DNA from: an uncultured Gemmatimonadota bacterium
GTDB lineage: Bacteria > Gemmatimonadota > Gemmatimonadetes > Gemmatimonadales > GWC2-71-9
Direction of reading: 5' to 3'
NCBI GenBank assembly: GCA_946479825.1
Contig: CAMLHU010000138.1
Span: 1-6,165, forward strand
DNA: 6,165 nt
Part shown: one piece after another, positions 4,153-6,165 of the stretch
Numbering within the stretch: position 1 is the first letter of the stretch
Layout of the letters: each line of letters opens with the position of its first letter
Program-made: the position numbers and the translations under genes
The notes under the pieces: model-generated
Databases searched by the model: none
The model's input: the letters and a program-made list of their open reading frames with translations, nothing else
Told to the model about the DNA's origin: nothing

Positions 4153-5127
4153 ATGACACTCACCGACGCCGCCCGGACGCTGTTCCGGAAGATCGAGGTC
4201 CTCCGGGATCTCGAGCCGAAGGTCCGGGAAATGATGGCGGCGCACGAGGCCAAGCGCCCGCTCTGGTTCCCGCACGAACTCCTGTCGCCCAAGCCCGATA
4301 CCTGCCCCGTCACCCACGCGGAGACGATGCGGAAGCACGCGGAGGGGATCCCCGACGCCGCCCGGGCCGCGCTCTCCCTCAACCTGCTGACCGAAGAGGG
4401 GCTGCCGCACTTCCACCGCCTGCTCGCGGTGTACCTCGGCGACGACAGCCACTGGCAGTCGTGGAACAACCTCTGGACCGCGGAGGAGGACCGCCACGGC
4501 GCCATCCTCCACGATTACATCCGCGACACCCGGCTGGTGGACCTGCGGAAGCTCGAGGAGCTGCAGTTCAACTACATCCGGAGCGGCTTCAACCCCGAGT
4601 GGGACAAGGACCCGTACCGGGTCTTCGTCTACACCACGGTGCAGGAGCGCGCCACCCAGGTGAGCCACGCGAACACCGGCCGGATCTGCGGCGAGTACGA
4701 GCCGATCCTCGGCGAGGTGCTCGCCAACGTGGCGAGCGAGGAGGCCCGGCACTTCGCGTTCTACCGGACCGTCTTCACCGAGATCCTGAAGCGCGACCCC
4801 GACGAGGCGCTCCACTCCGCCTCGTTCATCCTGCCCAGCATCGACATGCCGGGGCACACGGTGGCCGGGTTCCGCGAGCTGGCCGACGTCATCCGCCGCC
4901 AGGGGATCTACGGCCCGCGCGACTACCTGCGCATCGTCGAGGAGCAGATCCGCCACTGGAAGATCGAGACCCTCGACGGGCTCGGCGAGCTCGGCCGCAA
5001 GGCGCAGGAGAAGATCCTCGGCATCCCGGAAAGGCTCCGGCGCATCTGCGAGCTGATCGAGACCAGGAGCCGGGCCAAGACGTTCGCGTTCGAAGTCGTC
5101 TTCAACCGCGAATTCGCGATGGAGTGA
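4153..5127 (+). CDS. Soluble acyl-ACP desaturase (fatty acid desaturase type 2, diiron)
   Basis: A 324-residue cytoplasmic desaturase of the plant stearoyl-ACP / mycobacterial DesA family, which uses a diiron centre, O2 and reduced ferredoxin to place a cis double bond in ACP-bound acyl chains. Aligned by eye with the castor delta-9 enzyme, all six iron ligands are present: E81 (in L-L-T-E-E-G-L-P), E112 and H115 (in A-E-E-D-R-H-G), E165 (in V-Q-E-R-A-T), and E197 and H200 (in S-E-E-A-R-H). S-H-A-N-T (171-175) and the C-terminal F-A-F-E-V-V-F-N-R also match the family. There is no signal or membrane segment. The ATG at 4153 aligns with the usual N-terminus. A GTG at 4096 overlapping the acetyltransferase stop would add 19 unconserved residues and is less likely. 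The Shine-Dalgarno is weak and far (GGGAG, 13 bases away). Regiochemistry is not predictable. It is followed 2 bases later by a lipoprotein gene. Confidence 0.94.
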   Translation: MTLTDAARTLFRKIEVLRDLEPKVREMMAAHEAKRPLWFPHELLSPKPDTCPVTHAETMRKHAEGIPDAARAALSLNLLTEEGLPHFHRLLAVYLGDDSHWQSWNNLWTAEEDRHGAILHDYIRDTRLVDLRKLEELQFNYIRSGFNPEWDKDPYRVFVYTTVQERATQVSHANTGRICGEYEPILGEVLANVASEEARHFAFYRTVFTEILKRDPDEALHSASFILPSIDMPGHTVAGFRELADVIRRQGIYGPRDYLRIVEEQIRHWKIETLDGLGELGRKAQEKILGIPERLRRICELIETRSRAKTFAFEVVFNREFAME

Positions 5128-5129
5128 CG

Positions 5130-5576
5130 ATGCGGGTCCCGCTCGCGCTGTTCGTCGCCGCCGGCCTCGCCGCCTGCGGCTCCAAGGCCCCCGCCGGACC
5201 CGCCGATACGGCGACCCCACCCGCCACCTCGGCGGACGACGCCCGCGCCCAGGCCGAGGCCGCCCAGCTCGGGCGCGAGATCTTCCAGCTCGAAGACCAG
5301 GTGATGAGCTACAGCAGCTCGCACTTCGGCCAATTCCCCCGCAACCTCCCCGCCGCCGGCATCGACAGCCTGACCCACACCACCGTGCGCCGGCTCTCGG
5401 TGAGCGCCAAGGTGCCGACCATCACCGCGGCGTTCCGGCAGCCGGCCGACCACGCCGTCCGCGAGTGCGCCGCCACCAAGCAGGTGCTTGAGGACTCGAT
5501 GCTGAACGGCGGCGCCTACACCGTCACCTGCCGCCTCGCCGACGGGACCGCCCGGGACTTCACCGTCGGCGGCTGA
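5130..5576 (+). CDS. Putative lipoprotein, function unknown, downstream of and coupled to the desaturase
   Basis: A 148-residue protein with a lipoprotein signal: M-R-V, a hydrophobic core and L-A-A-C with the lipidated cysteine at 16, followed by a flexible Pro/Ala/Thr/Asp-rich linker (17-40) typical of surface or outer-membrane lipoproteins. The folded part starts with a helix (about 37-62, A-E-A-A-Q-L-G-R-E-I-F-Q-L-E). It continues through Y-S-S-S-H-F-G-Q-F-P-R-N-L (61-73), a beta-rich part including L-S-V-S-A-K-V (89-95), and two cysteines (C113, C134) that could form a disulfide. A long helix, a 'Y..f..fP.nL' segment, beta strands and a C-terminal disulfide recall type IV pilin globular heads, but that is only a resemblance. 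The ATG follows the desaturase TGA after two bases, implying translational coupling. Codon use is like its neighbours. Confidence 0.8.
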   Translation: MRVPLALFVAAGLAACGSKAPAGPADTATPPATSADDARAQAEAAQLGREIFQLEDQVMSYSSSHFGQFPRNLPAAGIDSLTHTTVRRLSVSAKVPTITAAFRQPADHAVRECAATKQVLEDSMLNGGAYTVTCRLADGTARDFTVGG

Positions 5577-5595
5577 CCGCGGATAGATTCCGCGG
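5577..5595 (+). promoter_or_regulatory. CCGCGG hairpin / -10-like element at the YggT gene start
   Basis: The entire gap between the lipoprotein stop and the YggT GTG is CCGCGG, seven bases (ATAGATT), CCGCGG. Both arms are self-complementary hexamers, so a 6-bp stem with an AT-rich 7-base loop would end directly at the start codon. The loop also contains TAGATT (5584-5589), a -10-like TAnnnT placed so that transcription would begin at or next to the GTG (leaderless). No Shine-Dalgarno and no -35 are visible. Confidence 0.4.
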
Positions 5596-6165
5596 GTGAC
5601 CGACACCCTCCTCGCCGTCCTCCGGATCGCCGTGCTCGCGGCGGCGCTCCTCGCCGCCCTGGTGGCCCTGGTACTCCAGGGCATCCGCTCCGGCAAGCTC
5701 TCCCCGTTCCACCCGCTCGCGCGGCTCGCGCGCCAGGCCACGCCGGTCCTCCGTCCCCTCGAGCGCCGTCTCGCCGCCGGCGGCGGCGACCCGCGCACGG
5801 CCCCCTGGTGGCTGCTCGGCCTCGTGATCGTCGGCGGGTTGATCCTGCTCAGCGCCGTGCAGTGGGTCGTCGCCGCCGCGCGGAGCGTCGAGTATGCGGC
5901 CTCGGCCGGGTGGGTAGGCGTCGTGGCGCTGCTGGTGGACGTGGCGTACAACGTGGTGATCCTGGCGCTCATCGTGCGGGTGGTGGGCAGCTGGTTCGGC
6001 GTCGGCCGGTGGACCCGCTGGATGCGCCCGGCCTACACCCTCACCGACTGGATCGTCGCTCCGCTCGCGCGCCTCATTCCGCCGCTCGGCGCGATCGACC
6101 TGAGCCCGCTGGCCGCGTGGGTGGCGCTGCTGTTGATCCGGCAGGTGGTGTTCGCCCTCCTGCGG
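5596..6165 (+). CDS. YggT-family integral membrane protein, two repeats (3' end beyond window)
   Basis: The GTG at 5596 opens a frame of 190 codons without a stop up to the right edge, so the C-terminus is missing, though the second domain is nearly complete. Four hydrophobic segments are predicted near 5-29, 71-95, 108-130 and 169-189, arranged as two YggT-type repeats. The second repeat is canonical: L-I-V-R-V-V-G-S-W-F (125-134), a P-A-Y-T-L-T-D-W-I-V-A-P-L (145-157) linker and I-P-P-L-G-A-I-D-L-S-P (161-171). The first is degenerate: S-P-F-H-P-L-A-R (36-43) with P-V-L-R-P-L-E-R-R (50-58), and its 'iPPlGGiDlSP' position is replaced by A-A-G-G-G-D-P-R-T-A-P. YggT proteins are inner-membrane proteins linked to osmotic tolerance and, in cyanobacteria and plastids (CCB3/YlmG), to envelope or cell-division functions. 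The start gives 19 bases from the lipoprotein stop, with no Shine-Dalgarno; next in-frame starts would cut into the first helix. Confidence 0.88.
   Translation, partial: MTDTLLAVLRIAVLAAALLAALVALVLQGIRSGKLSPFHPLARLARQATPVLRPLERRLAAGGGDPRTAPWWLLGLVIVGGLILLSAVQWVVAAARSVEYAASAGWVGVVALLVDVAYNVVILALIVRVVGSWFGVGRWTRWMRPAYTLTDWIVAPLARLIPPLGAIDLSPLAAWVALLLIRQVVFALLR

Noticed and set aside
4117..5220. A 367-codon minus-strand open frame opposite the desaturase
   Set aside because: It is a shadow of the desaturase frame, with no motif and no ribosome binding site.

Overview
The window is strongly GC-rich (roughly 70% by eye), with G or C at most third codon positions, tightly packed genes and several GTG starts. 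Two signal peptides end in an L-A-A-Q stretch, and two small lipoproteins carry an L-A-A-C lipobox. This style, with the gene set, suggests a Gram-negative-type environmental bacterium. Gemmatimonadota or a neighbouring phylum is my best guess, but there is no phylogenetic marker here and the assignment is inference. The window looks like ordinary chromosome: I see no transposase, integrase, CRISPR array, rRNA or tRNA.

Left block (1-1495, minus strand): three tightly spaced genes, read right to left. They encode a PAP2-family membrane phosphatase, a single-domain response regulator 3 bases further on, and the first 107 codons of a WtpA-type molybdate/tungstate-binding protein. The last start codon overlaps the regulator's stop codon. 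This looks like one transcription unit. The divergent gap 1496-1593 holds a symmetric TAnnnTA element that could act as a -10 box on both strands.

Middle block (1594-3484, plus strand): a small lipoprotein of unknown function, CutA (divalent-cation tolerance family), a YIP1-family membrane protein, and a small anchored or secreted protein with six cysteines. The YIP1 gene is bracketed by two different short tandem arrays: five heptamers of the GGATAGC type before it and nine octamers of the GGACGGGC type after it. The first array supplies the cutA stop codon and places TAG in all three forward frames.

Right block (3485-6165, plus strand): a 183-base gap contains a strong hairpin overlapped by a near-perfect sigma-54 (RpoN) -24/-12 promoter. 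It lies about 60-70 bases upstream of a GNAT acetyltransferase gene. The following genes are a soluble acyl-ACP desaturase with all six diiron ligands, a lipoprotein 2 bases after it, and a two-repeat YggT-family membrane protein that runs off the right edge. The same orientation and short gaps suggest the sigma-54 promoter could drive the whole run, in a cell-envelope or membrane-lipid theme. The gaps before the desaturase and YggT genes each contain a short perfect inverted repeat close to the start codon.

Most genes belong to known families. The parts most worth a second look are regulatory: the sigma-54 site, the symmetric divergent promoter, the paired tandem arrays and the start-proximal inverted repeats.
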